Assembly (NCBI GenBank): GCA_964527595.1
Contig: CAZGPI010000023.1
Span: forward strand, 1-10,696
Direction of reading: 5' to 3'
DNA length: 10,696 nt
Source of the DNA: GWF2-38-10 sp964527595
GTDB lineage: Bacteria; Babelota; Babeliae; Babelales; RVW-14
The position numbers and the translations under genes are program-made. The notes beneath the pieces are model-generated. The model made no database searches and was not told the origin of the DNA. It worked only from the letters and a program-made list of their open reading frames with translations. Below are positions 1 through 6,772 of this stretch, one piece after another. Each line of letters begins with the position of its first letter. The first letter of the stretch is position 1.

Positions 1-233
1 AGCGTATCTTCAATAACACCTTTTATGGATGAGAATTCGTTATTTACGCCTTTGATAACAACCGAAGTTACGGCCGAACCCTCGATTGACGCCAACATAA
101 CCCGCCTTAGTGCATTACCCAATGTAATACCAAAACCAGGTTCCAATGGTTGAACAACCAATTCACCATAAGTGGAAGACGACATCTGTTTGTTCCAACT
201 CAACTTCGGCAATATTAACGGTTTATAATTCAT
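1..233 (-). CDS. rpoA: DNA-directed RNA polymerase alpha subunit, N-terminal part
   Basis: Only the first 77 codons are in the window; the rest continues past the left edge. Alpha dimerises to start RNA polymerase assembly and its C-terminal domain contacts upstream promoter DNA and activators. The N-terminal domain is recognisable from LVVQPLEPGFGITLGNALRR (25-44), the dimerisation helix that follows (VMLASIEG) and AVTSVVIKGVNNEFSSIKGV. The ATG at 233 has AAAGGTGG ending 6 nt upstream, a good ribosome site. Placement after rpsK and rpsD is the standard alpha-operon order, where rplQ would come next outside the window. It is separated from rpsD by a 100-nt spacer, the longest here. Confidence 0.97.
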   Translation of the reverse strand, partial: MNYKPLILPKLSWNKQMSSSTYGELVVQPLEPGFGITLGNALRRVMLASIEGSAVTSVVIKGVNNEFSSIKGVIEDT

Positions 234-284
234 CAGGAACCACCTTTATTTAAAACCAACTAACCCCAACCACAAAAATTTGAC

Positions 285-319
285 GTATCCCTGCTACCGA
301 AAACCAGCAGCAGGGATAC
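285..319 (-). promoter_or_regulatory. perfect 11-bp stem-loop between rpsD and rpoA
   Basis: Positions 285-295 and 309-319 are perfect inverted copies (arm GTATCCCTGCT on the minus strand), enclosing a 13-nt loop. Six of the eleven pairs are G-C. The structure begins 14 nt after the rpsD stop codon and ends 51 nt before the rpoA start. A run of five T residues follows only after GTCAAA, 6 nt past the stem, which is a poor match to an intrinsic terminator. It might be a weak attenuator, an RNase processing site or a protein-binding site that sets the ratio of alpha subunit to ribosomal proteins. The hairpin is seen directly; any function is inference. Confidence 0.55.
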
Positions 320-333
320 CATTATGGCATTAC

Positions 334-975
334 TTAGAACTTAGAATACAATTCAACAATCAAGTGTTCTTGAATAGGTGCAGTAACGTCAGATCTAATT
401 GGTGCACGTTGTACAATGCCCTTACGATCTTTCTTTTGCAATTCCAACCATTCAGGAACCTTGGCCCCAATGCCCATTCGTTTATCAATAAAATTTTCAA
501 CAAAAGCTGAATTTTTCAATGTACTTGTCGTCAATGAAACGACGTCACCTAATCGTACAATGTACGATGGTGATGAAACGCGCTTACCGTTAACGGTGAT
601 GTGGCCATGCGCAACAAGCTGACGAGCCTGGATGCGTGATATTGCCATGCGTAAACGATAAATCACATTATCAAGTCGGCGTTCAAGGAAGCTCAACAGG
701 TTTTCACCCGTAACCCCAGGTTCTCGAACAGCCAAATCAAAGAATCGACGAAATTGACGTTCGCGAATCCCGTACATCAATTTAACTTTTTGTTTTTCTA
801 GCAACTGCTTTCCGTATTCAGATAATTTTTTGGATCCAAAGCGCCTGCCATGCTGACCGGGAGACGTTGGTCGTCGCTCAATCAAACATTTTGCAGTACG
901 ACACTTTGCCCCCTTTAAAAATAACTTTTCACCGGCTTGTCGGCATTTGCTGCATGTTCCACTAGTGCTTGACAT
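334..975 (-). CDS. rpsD: 30S ribosomal protein S4 (uS4), zinc-binding form
   Basis: S4 starts small-subunit assembly by binding the 5' domain of 16S rRNA and lines the mRNA entry channel. In E. coli it also represses the alpha operon. The N-terminal region has C8, C11, C25 and C30 with the C-X2-C-X13-C-X4-C spacing of zinc-containing S4 proteins, so this is the C+ form. The S4 RNA-binding domain spans about residues 99-150 (RRLDNVIYRLRMAISRIQAR, then HGHITVNGKRV). The tail ends EHLIVELYSKF, as usual. Length is 213 residues (norm 200-210). The ATG at 975 has AAGGG 4 nt upstream. It is followed by a 100-nt spacer with a stem-loop before rpoA. Confidence 0.98.
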   Translation of the reverse strand: MSSTSGTCSKCRQAGEKLFLKGAKCRTAKCLIERRPTSPGQHGRRFGSKKLSEYGKQLLEKQKVKLMYGIRERQFRRFFDLAVREPGVTGENLLSFLERRLDNVIYRLRMAISRIQARQLVAHGHITVNGKRVSSPSYIVRLGDVVSLTTSTLKNSAFVENFIDKRMGIGAKVPEWLELQKKDRKGIVQRAPIRSDVTAPIQEHLIVELYSKF

Positions 976-1014
976 AAAACCCTTTTCACTAAACTTAACG
1001 TACTAAAAACACCG

Positions 1015-1398
1015 TTATACTCTACGTTTTTTCGGAGACCGACAACCATTATGCGGAATAGGAGTTACATCACGTAACACACTAATATTCAATCCAGCGG
1101 ACTGAAGACCCCTTACAACTGCATCACGACCAGATCCTGGACCCTGCATGTTCACTTCAACAAGCTTAATGCCCAAGCCCCCAATTTCCTTGGCCAATTT
1201 GTTGGCAATTTGCGTTGCCGCATAAGGAGTTCCCTTGCGAGCACCCTTAAAGCCAAGTTGCCCAGCACTGCCACGAGCAATTACGTCACCGTCAACGGTT
1301 GTTATTGAAACCATTGTGTTATTGAACGTCGATGTAATATGTGCAATAACGGAATCAAGGTGTTTAATTTGTCGTTTTTTGCTTTTTTTATATGCCAT
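1015..1398 (-). CDS. rpsK: 30S ribosomal protein S11 (uS11)
   Basis: S11 is in the platform of the small subunit and contacts the mRNA exit region with S7 and S18. The family core is strongly kept: HITSTFNNTMVSITT, then GFKGARKGTPYAAT, QGPGSGRDAVVRGL (85-98) and the ending DVTPIPHNGCRSPKKRRV. An in-frame GTG at 1404 would add two residues, but it lies inside the AAGGGTG ribosome site. The ATG at 1398 has AAGGG 5 nt upstream and gives 127 residues, close to the usual 127-130, so I choose it. It lies 22 nt after rpsM and 39 nt before rpsD. Confidence 0.98.
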   Translation of the reverse strand: MAYKKSKKRQIKHLDSVIAHITSTFNNTMVSITTVDGDVIARGSAGQLGFKGARKGTPYAATQIANKLAKEIGGLGIKLVEVNMQGPGSGRDAVVRGLQSAGLNISVLRDVTPIPHNGCRSPKKRRV

Positions 1399-1420
1399 TG
1401 TCACCCTTGTTTATCATGGA

Positions 1421-1810
1421 TTATTTCTTCGTTACCGTTTTTTTGTTTGAAACGACATTTGTCGTTTTTCTAGGTCCTTTACGTGTGCGAGCGTTTGTTT
1501 TTGTACGCTGACCACGAACCGGCAACGATTTTTTGTGGCGCAATCCTCTATAGGAACCTATTTCCTGAAGACGCTTAATATTCATTGTAATTTCTTTGCG
1601 AAGCTCACCTTCAACTCTAAAATTCTGTGTAATGTATTTTTGAATTGTAGCAACCTGTTCGTGAGTTAAATCCTTAACTCGCGTATCCGGGCTTACTTTA
1701 GTATCAGTCAAAACTTTTTTTGAAAGCGGCAAGCCTATGCCAAACAAATACGTAAGCGCTATTTCAACGCGCTTTTCACCTGGTAATACGACACCCTCAA
1801 TACGAGCCAT
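1421..1810 (-). CDS. rpsM: 30S ribosomal protein S13 (uS13)
   Basis: S13 lies in the head of the small subunit, pairs with S19 and contacts the P-site tRNA and the intersubunit bridges. The protein starts MARIEGVVLPGEKRVEIALTY, has the GIG loop of the helix-two-turn-helix region (TYLFGIGLPLSKKVL, 20-34) and the basic signature LPVRGQRTKTNARTRKG (96-112). With 129 residues it is a few longer than typical (118-126) through a Lys/Thr-rich tail. The ATG at 1810 has GAGGA 5 nt upstream. In E. coli S4 represses the alpha operon at a pseudoknot before rpsM; the 31-nt spacer here is too short to show such a fold alone. Confidence 0.98.
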   Translation of the reverse strand: MARIEGVVLPGEKRVEIALTYLFGIGLPLSKKVLTDTKVSPDTRVKDLTHEQVATIQKYITQNFRVEGELRKEITMNIKRLQEIGSYRGLRHKKSLPVRGQRTKTNARTRKGPRKTTNVVSNKKTVTKK

Positions 1811-1841
1811 TAAAATCCTCTTCCAAAATGAGATCTATAAA

Positions 1842-1958
1842 TTAACCTTGACGCTGTTTGTGCTTTGGACTCTTCTTGCAAATTACGCGCACAACACCCT
1901 TACGCTTCAGGATCTTACATTCTTTACAAATTTTCTTAACCGATGTCCGCACTTTCAT
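1842..1958 (-). CDS. rpmJ: 50S ribosomal protein L36 (bL36), zinc form
   Basis: This 38-residue gene is short but unmistakable: it begins MKVRTSVKKICKECK and ends KHKQRQG. L36 is a small zinc-ribbon protein of the large subunit that supports late folding of 23S rRNA. The zinc ligands C11, C14, C27 and H33 are all present, so this is the zinc-binding (C+) version. It sits between infA and rpsM, its usual place. The spacer to infA is 63 nt, the second longest in the window, AT-rich, and shows no clear promoter or hairpin. A GGGA stretch 8 nt before the ATG may serve as ribosome site. Confidence 0.97.
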   Translation of the reverse strand: MKVRTSVKKICKECKILKRKGVVRVICKKSPKHKQRQG

Positions 1959-2021
1959 GAATTTTTTCCCACTTTATGTTTCACTGTTTTGTACGTTTAA
2001 TTTTACTATCTCTAATATCAC

Positions 2022-2246
2022 TTACTTATAACGAGATGTTATGCGCCCCTTAGTCAAATCATAAGGCGATAGCTCAACGGCAACCTTATCTCCAGGCAAT
2101 AGCTTTATATAATGCATGCGCATTTTACCTGAAACGTGTGCCAAAACCGTATGGCCACTTTCCAGAAGCTTCACCTGGAACATAGCATTAGGCAAAGCCT
2201 TTTCAACAAGGCCATCTACCAATATAACGTCTTCTTTCTTTTTCAT
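2022..2246 (-). CDS. infA: Translation initiation factor IF-1
   Basis: IF-1 binds the A site of the small subunit during initiation and works with IF-2 and IF-3. The 74 residues form one OB fold. Nearly the whole family consensus is present: KEDVILVDGLVEKALPNAMF at the start, the HVSGKMRMHYIKLLPGDKV segment (37-55) and the end SPYDLTKGRITSRYK. The family norm is 70-74 residues. The ATG at 2246 lies 14 nt after the map stop, with a moderate AAGAGA site about 8 nt upstream. The gene lies in the map-infA-rpmJ block that links the spc and alpha sets in many bacteria. Confidence 0.98.
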   Translation of the reverse strand: MKKKEDVILVDGLVEKALPNAMFQVKLLESGHTVLAHVSGKMRMHYIKLLPGDKVAVELSPYDLTKGRITSRYK

Positions 2247-2260
2247 AACTCACATCTCTT

Positions 2261-3022
2261 TTAAAGACTAGGTTGTTTAATTCTCGTCAGAACTTCTGCA
2301 CCACCTTGACGAACCACAACGGTATCTTCAACATGTGCCGCAAGTCCGCCATCGGCAGTCTTTGCTGTCCACCCGTCTTTCATAATAGTAACATGATACC
2401 CGCGTTCGGCAATCATCGGTTCAATAGCTAATGTCATTCCATCCTGCAATATCATGCCTTTTCCTGGCTTACCAAAATTAGGCACATCCGGCTCTTCATG
2501 TAGGTCTCTTCCAATGCCATGACCAGAAAATGTTCTAATGATAGCAAAGCCTTCTTTTTCAACAATGGCTTGTACGCAGGCCGAAATGTCAGAGACTTTA
2601 TTTCCCGGAACAGCTAGCACTATTGCTGCGTCTAATGCTTGTTGGGCAACTGCTGCCATTTTTCGCGCTACATCACTTGCTTGTCCAACAAAAAAATATC
2701 GTGCAACATCTGCACAATACGATTTATAAGACGCTGTTATATCTATTTTAACAAAATCTCCAAATTTTAAAATAGATTCCTGCGTGGGCACACCGTGAAC
2801 AATTACATCGTTTACCGAAATACACGTTGCATGCTTATACCCGGCATACCCTTTACAGACAGGCTTTAACCCTCGAGATATGATCTTTTGCTCGATTAGC
2901 GCGTCAAGTTCAAGCGTACTAACACCCGCAACAACAAGCTCAGCCGCCTCTTGCATTATCTGGGCCAAGTGTTGTCCGGCTACTCGCATCTTATCAATCG
3001 CGCTTTTATTTTTAACTAACAT
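2261..3022 (-). CDS. map: Methionine aminopeptidase, type I
   Basis: This cytoplasmic metalloenzyme removes the first Met from new proteins after deformylation. All five metal ligands of the family are present, numbered from the ATG: D94 and D105 (KIDITASYK..CADVARYF), H168 (SGHGIGRDLHEEP), E201 (LAIEPMI) and E232 (AHVEDTVVV). H76 and H175 match the substrate-site histidines. The length of 253 residues without an N-terminal zinc-finger or linker is the plain bacterial type Ia form. An open TTG at 3037 would add five residues, but it overlaps the likely ribosome site GGGAT, which is 8 nt before the ATG at 3022, and the family start fits the ATG. Location after secY and before infA is common outside gammaproteobacteria. 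Confidence 0.97.
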   Translation of the reverse strand: MLVKNKSAIDKMRVAGQHLAQIMQEAAELVVAGVSTLELDALIEQKIISRGLKPVCKGYAGYKHATCISVNDVIVHGVPTQESILKFGDFVKIDITASYKSYCADVARYFFVGQASDVARKMAAVAQQALDAAIVLAVPGNKVSDISACVQAIVEKEGFAIIRTFSGHGIGRDLHEEPDVPNFGKPGKGMILQDGMTLAIEPMIAERGYHVTIMKDGWTAKTADGGLAAHVEDTVVVRQGGAEVLTRIKQPSL

Positions 3023-3070
3023 ACGGTCATATCCCAAAAACAGCGGGTCTTAATTTCTAATTAAAATTAT

Positions 3071-4390
3071 TTATCTATTCAAGCGTCCCTTTAATCGACC
3101 CGTCGATAAGAATCCTTCGTAGCGACGTTCAATTAAATGCGACTCAATCTGAGCAGATGTATCTAATCCAACACCTATTACAATCAACAAGCTAACGCCG
3201 CTGAACATAACAGGAAATGAGATAATGTTTTGCAATAGGCTCGGCAATATTGCTAAAGAGGCCAAATACACCGCACCAGGAAAGCCTACGCGCGTTAACA
3301 AATAATCAAAAAATTCTGATGTTTTTTTGCCTGGACGAATACCAGGAATAAAACCACCAGATTTTCTAATATTATCAGCCAACTCAACTGGATTGAAAAT
3401 AATTGCCGTATAAAAAAAGGCAAAAAAGATAATCATTCCAGCGTTCAAAACATTATAAACCAGCGATTGCGGTGCAAACCAATCCATAGCTATTCGAGCA
3501 GCATCTGGCCATCGAGCCGCAAGCATGCCAATTATAGCAGCAGGCAACCCAAGAATCGCTGTTGAAAAGATAACTGGTACAACGCCCGCTGGATTAAGTT
3601 TAAGTGGAATGTAGGAACTTTGCCCACCATAAACCTTCTGTCCAATTACTCGCTTAGCATATTGAACTGGTACCTTGCGTTCACCTTTCTCAAGAAAAAT
3701 AACGCAAGCAATAACAGCAATCGTAATCGCTATCAATAACGCAATCATCAAAATATTGGTTTGTCCCATATGGAAGTTTTCCCAAATTCTGATAATCGCA
3801 TTTGGTAAACCAACAACGATACCAGCGAAGATTATCATCGAACTTCCATTGCCAATACCACGAGCATTTATTTGCTCGCCCAACCACATAACAACCAAAG
3901 CCCCAACAGCCATCATTAACACGGCTGGCAACCTAAAGCCCCAGCCTGGATTTATGACTAAACCAGCTTGACGCTCAAGGAAAACCACAATTCCGAAACT
4001 TTGCACCAACCCAATGACCAAGGTAAGATACCTGGTATATTGATTAATGATTTTTCGGCCGTACTCGCCTTCTTTAGACAAAGCTTCAAGCGAAGGAACC
4101 ATAATCGTTAATAACTGCAACATAATGGACGCAGTAATATAAGGGGACATGCCCAACGAAAAAATAGAAAATTGCTTTAGGGCGCCACCAGAAAAAAGAT
4201 CCAAATAAGACAAAAATCCATTGGCAAAATTTGCACTAAACATGTTGTACAAAGCAGAAACATCAACTCCGGGCAAACTAATGTGTACCCCAAAGCGATA
4301 TACTGCGAAAACAAAGAGCGTAAAACCCAATTTCTTTCGCAGATCCTGCACTAAAAAAATATTTTTAAAGTTCTGTAATTGTACCACCAC
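3071..4390 (-). CDS. secY: Protein translocase subunit SecY
   Basis: SecY is the membrane channel through which SecA-driven and ribosome-bound chains leave the cytoplasm or enter the inner membrane. The 439 residues form about ten hydrophobic segments, as in the family. Conserved parts are the plug-side start FRFG-like YRFGVHISLPGVD (31-43), SKEGEYGRKIINQYTRY (105-121), MWLGEQINARGIGNG (168-182), the ribosome-facing loop GERKVPVQYAKR (236-247), SGGFIPGIRPGK (344-355) and the tail LIERRYEGF (419-427). The start is GTG at 4390, inside rplO, with AAGGAGA 6 nt upstream; a second GTG follows directly. No adk follows; map is next after 48 nt. No frame damage is seen. Confidence 0.98.
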   Translation of the reverse strand: MVVQLQNFKNIFLVQDLRKKLGFTLFVFAVYRFGVHISLPGVDVSALYNMFSANFANGFLSYLDLFSGGALKQFSIFSLGMSPYITASIMLQLLTIMVPSLEALSKEGEYGRKIINQYTRYLTLVIGLVQSFGIVVFLERQAGLVINPGWGFRLPAVLMMAVGALVVMWLGEQINARGIGNGSSMIIFAGIVVGLPNAIIRIWENFHMGQTNILMIALLIAITIAVIACVIFLEKGERKVPVQYAKRVIGQKVYGGQSSYIPLKLNPAGVVPVIFSTAILGLPAAIIGMLAARWPDAARIAMDWFAPQSLVYNVLNAGMIIFFAFFYTAIIFNPVELADNIRKSGGFIPGIRPGKKTSEFFDYLLTRVGFPGAVYLASLAILPSLLQNIISFPVMFSGVSLLIVIGVGLDTSAQIESHLIERRYEGFLSTGRLKGRLNR

Positions 4391-4847
4391 TTCTAGTCTC
4401 CTTACTCATCAAAAGCGCTTTGCCGCCAGCTTTTTCTATTGCAAGGATTGCTCCCTTGCTAAAAGCATCGGCATAAATGGTTAACTTCTTGTTAAGAATC
4501 CCATTCCCCAAGACCTTAATTAACCCAAGGGTACGTTTTTTAAAAATTCCCTTGGCTATTAATGAGTCTTTTGTCACTTCTTCGCCCGTGCTAAACTTTG
4601 TTTCCAATTCAGCAAGGTTCACGATAGCGTATTCTGTGCTAAATGCCTTGTTGTTAAAGCCACGGTGAGGAAGCCGACGGCACAAAGGCATTTGGCCGCC
4701 TTCAAACGTTGCAGCAATTTCTGAACCAACGCCAGATCGACACTTTTGTCCATCATGACCACGACCAGACATACCACCACGATCACCACCGCGACCGACT
4801 CTTTTTCTTTTTGTTTTAGTCGCTACTAAATTATCAAGCCGCAACAT
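4365..4847 (-). CDS. rplO: 50S ribosomal protein L15 (uL15)
   Basis: L15 is a late-assembly protein with a long basic extension reaching into 23S rRNA. The N-terminal glycine-rich, basic segment (VGRGGDRGGMSGRGHDGQK, residues 17-35) is the family hallmark, and the C-terminal domain ends around VEKAGG-like IEKAGGKALL. From the ATG at 4847 it has 160 residues, above the usual 145-150. A TTG at 4862 is open, but GGAGAG lies 7 nt before the ATG, inside rpsE, so the ATG is chosen. The gene overlaps rpsE by 14 nt and secY by 26 nt, the tightest packing in the window. Translational coupling across rpsE, rplO and secY is likely. Confidence 0.96.
   Translation of the reverse strand: MLRLDNLVATKTKRKRVGRGGDRGGMSGRGHDGQKCRSGVGSEIAATFEGGQMPLCRRLPHRGFNNKAFSTEYAIVNLAELETKFSTGEEVTKDSLIAKGIFKKRTLGLIKVLGNGILNKKLTIYADAFSKGAILAIEKAGGKALLMSKETRSGGTITEL
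4397..4403 (-). promoter_or_regulatory. Shine-Dalgarno site for secY inside rplO
   Basis: AAGGAGA on the minus strand lies 6 nt before the GTG at 4390, within the coding sequence of rplO. It is a near-consensus site and supports a GTG start that overlaps rplO by 26 nt; no ATG is available near the conserved N-terminus. Confidence 0.8.
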
Positions 4848-5388
4848 GTTTTTTCTCTCCAAACAAATCTTTCAATGTCTTACCACGCAATGTTGCGATA
4901 TGTTGCGCCGATCGTAATTTCTTTAGCGCATCAATTGTCGCCTTAACAACGTTTTGTGAATTGGCAGACCCAAGAGACTTAGCTAAAATATCGCGAACGC
5001 CCAATGCTTCCATAACCGCACGAACCGCACCACCAGCAATAACACCAGTACCCTTAGAGGCTGAACGGATAATTACACGGCTTGAACCATGCTTTCCTTC
5101 AACGTCATAAGGAATTGTTGTTTTATACAAAGGAATTGAAAACATTGTTTTTCTTGCTTTACGCAATGCCTTAGCAATTGCAGAAGAAACTTCTCTGCTT
5201 TTACCAAGAGCTATACCAACATTCCCTTTTCTGTCGCCAACAACAACCAATGCTGAAAAAGCAAATCGACGACCACCTTTAATTACCTTAGCCACACGAC
5301 GTACATTCAAAACAGCCTCAGCATACTCCTCTACAGGAGCTTGCTGGGCTTTTGCCGCATGACTTTTTCTGTTTTTTTCTTCTGCCAT
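4834..5388 (-). CDS. rpsE: 30S ribosomal protein S5 (uS5)
   Basis: S5 lies at the mRNA entry side of the small subunit with S3 and S4 and affects decoding accuracy. The N-terminal S5 domain spans about residues 22-87 (VIKGGRRFAFSALVVVGDRKG, then GIALGKSREV), and the C-terminal domain holds SKGTGVIAGGAVRAVMEALG and then GSANSQNVVKAT. At 184 residues it is longer than E. coli S5 (167) because of a charged lead of about 20 residues at the front and a short tail. The ATG at 5388 has AGGA 5 nt upstream. The last 14 nt overlap the start of rplO, so the usual rpmD gene is not between them. Confidence 0.97.
   Translation of the reverse strand: MAEEKNRKSHAAKAQQAPVEEYAEAVLNVRRVAKVIKGGRRFAFSALVVVGDRKGNVGIALGKSREVSSAIAKALRKARKTMFSIPLYKTTIPYDVEGKHGSSRVIIRSASKGTGVIAGGAVRAVMEALGVRDILAKSLGSANSQNVVKATIDALKKLRSAQHIATLRGKTLKDLFGEKKHVAA
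4855..4860 (-). promoter_or_regulatory. Shine-Dalgarno site for rplO inside rpsE
   Basis: GGAGAG on the minus strand lies 7 nt before the ATG at 4847, within the last codons of rpsE. It sets the rplO start and shows that no rpmD reading frame fits between rpsE and rplO. Confidence 0.75.
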
Positions 5389-5422
5389 ATTTTTCCTAAT
5401 TAATTTTCATCTATGCTTGCGA

Positions 5423-5779
5423 TTAAAAGTTCAACCCAGCCTCACGTAAGCCTTCGGCCAACGCCTTTACTCTACCGTGATATAGATAACAACCACGATC
5501 AAAAAACACATCCTTGATTGCCTTGCCCGCAGCCATCTTGCCAAGTTCTACCCCAACACGATGTGCACAAGCTTTCTTGTCCCCTGACAAATCTTTCAAA
5601 ACAACCGTTGAACAACTCACTAATGTTGCGTGTTTACTGTCGTCAATAATTTGAGCATAAATATGCTTTACACTTCGAAACACCGTTATCCGAGGTTTAT
5701 CACCACGGCTTAACTGAGCATTTCGAACTCTGTGTATTCTTCTTTGCGTGCGTCTTTTAAGTCGTTTTAACAAACTCAC
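5423..5779 (-). CDS. rplR: 50S ribosomal protein L18 (uL18)
   Basis: L18 binds 5S rRNA and helps attach it to the large subunit with L5. The basic N-terminus (KRLKRRTQRRIHRVRN) precedes the core KPRITVFRSVKHIYAQIIDD, and the protein ends with the very conserved DRGCYLYHGRVKALAEGLRE near residues 94-113. The length of 118 residues is typical. The start codon is GTG at 5779 with AAAGG 7 nt upstream, and no ATG lies between it and the conserved arginine-rich segment. The spacer from rplF is 31 nt and to rpsE 34 nt, slightly looser than elsewhere in the cluster; both are AT-rich and show nothing beyond ribosome sites. Confidence 0.96.
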   Translation of the reverse strand: MSLLKRLKRRTQRRIHRVRNAQLSRGDKPRITVFRSVKHIYAQIIDDSKHATLVSCSTVVLKDLSGDKKACAHRVGVELGKMAAGKAIKDVFFDRGCYLYHGRVKALAEGLREAGLNF

Positions 5780-5810
5780 CGTAGAACCTTTCTAAGCTTA
5801 ATAATTCTTA

Positions 5811-6353
5811 TCATGCTGAAGCCTTAGTCTTACCAGCCTTACGAATAACAACTTCGCCTTCTCTAATAACACCGGTGCCCTTGTAAGGCTCAGGTGGTCT
5901 AAAAGACCTCATTGCATCGCATACTTTACCAAGTAAAAACTTATCAGCAGACTTAAAAACAAGATTTTGGCCTGTTTTGTCAATTTCAACGGTAACTTCA
6001 ACGGGCAACTCGTAATCGATTTTATGTGTATACCCAAGAGTTAAAGTCATCTTTCTACCGGCAAGTTGTGCCTTGTAACCAAGACCAACAATCGTTACCT
6101 TTTGATCAAATCCAGTTTCAACACCCTTAATCTTATTCGCCAGCAAAGCACGGTGTAAACCCCAAACCATCCCGGCTTCACGCGTCTTTTTTAGAGACTC
6201 TAAGCATAATGTTTTATCTATAACCTTGGCCACAAATCCCAAAGGTAATTCATGAACAAAGCTTGCTTTAACACCACTTATATTTATTGTGTTGTCTTTG
6301 ATTTCAATTTTTGCTGTTTTAAGTGGAATTGGCTTGCGTCCAATTTTTGACAT
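5811..6353 (-). CDS. rplF: 50S ribosomal protein L6 (uL6)
   Basis: L6 binds 23S rRNA near the factor-binding stalk base of the large subunit. It has two similar domains; the start MSKIGRKPIPL matches the family opening and the end contains RPPEPYKGTGV followed by EGEVVIRKAGK (residues about 152-174). The frame is open back to a TTG at 6395, inside rpsH, but the ATG at 6353 begins exactly at the family start and has TAAGGA 7 nt upstream, so I use it. The length is then 180 residues, the usual 175-185. Ten nt separate it from rpsH, and the ribosome site includes the rpsH stop codon, which suggests coupling. Confidence 0.97.
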   Translation of the reverse strand: MSKIGRKPIPLKTAKIEIKDNTINISGVKASFVHELPLGFVAKVIDKTLCLESLKKTREAGMVWGLHRALLANKIKGVETGFDQKVTIVGLGYKAQLAGRKMTLTLGYTHKIDYELPVEVTVEIDKTGQNLVFKSADKFLLGKVCDAMRSFRPPEPYKGTGVIREGEVVIRKAGKTKASA

Positions 6354-6360
6354 ATTGTAA

Positions 6361-6366
6361 TCCTTA
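6361..6366 (-). promoter_or_regulatory. Shine-Dalgarno site that fixes the rplF start
   Basis: TAAGGA on the minus strand lies 7 nt before the ATG at 6353 and contains the TAA stop of rpsH. It decides for this ATG over the upstream TTG at 6395 and makes rpsH-rplF coupling likely. Confidence 0.75.
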
Positions 6367-6756
6367 CCAAACGTGACAAAGAATTTCTCCGCCAACCCCT
6401 AAGCGTTTAGCTTGCTGATCTGTAATCACTCCTGCGCTTGTTGTCAAGACAGAAATGCCCAACCCGCCAACTACCGGTGTTAACTGACGCACATTTTCAT
6501 AGTGACGTCGACCTGGTTTACTTACACGTGTTATTTCATGAATAACACACTCCGCATTGACATACTTCAAAAAAACAGTCAATGAAGTCTTTACACCTTC
6601 TTGAACGGTTGCATAATCTTTTATGTAACCTTCTTCTTTTAAAACTCTGGCAACTTCAATTTTCAAGCGGGATCCTGGAACAACCACCGATCGCTTTCCA
6701 ACCATAATTCCATTACGCAGAGATGTTAAAAAATTACCGATTGTATCTATTGACAT
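6364..6756 (-). CDS. rpsH: 30S ribosomal protein S8 (uS8)
   Basis: S8 binds helix 21 of 16S rRNA in the central domain. In E. coli it also represses the spc operon by binding mRNA near the start of rplE; I did not identify a comparable site here. The protein has the N-terminal DTIGNFLTSLRNG, the RVSKPGRRHYEN segment and the C-terminal GLGISVLTTSAGVITDQQAKRLGVGGEIL, all family marks, and 130 residues, which is normal. The final residue after the GGEILCHV signature is Trp. The ribosome site GGAGGT 7 nt before the ATG is the strongest in the window. The stop codon overlaps the ribosome site of rplF. Confidence 0.98.
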   Translation of the reverse strand: MSIDTIGNFLTSLRNGIMVGKRSVVVPGSRLKIEVARVLKEEGYIKDYATVQEGVKTSLTVFLKYVNAECVIHEITRVSKPGRRHYENVRQLTPVVGGLGISVLTTSAGVITDQQAKRLGVGGEILCHVW

Positions 6757-6772
6757 TGTCTAAACCTCCACA

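Noticed and set aside
234..284. Possible rpoA promoter (TTGTGG, 17 nt, TAAATA on the minus strand)
   Set aside because: Only three of six bases match the consensus in each box, which AT-rich sequence gives easily by chance.
285..319. Reading the rpsD-rpoA hairpin as an ordinary intrinsic terminator
   Set aside because: The T run is only five long and begins 6 nt beyond the stem, and rpoA follows with a good ribosome site and no convincing promoter of its own.
3023..3037. Longer starts for map (TTG 3037), rplO (TTG 4862), rplE (TTG 7517), rplF (TTG 6395) and rplV (TTG 10272)
   Set aside because: In each case the downstream ATG agrees with the family start and has the better placed ribosome site, while the TTG does not.
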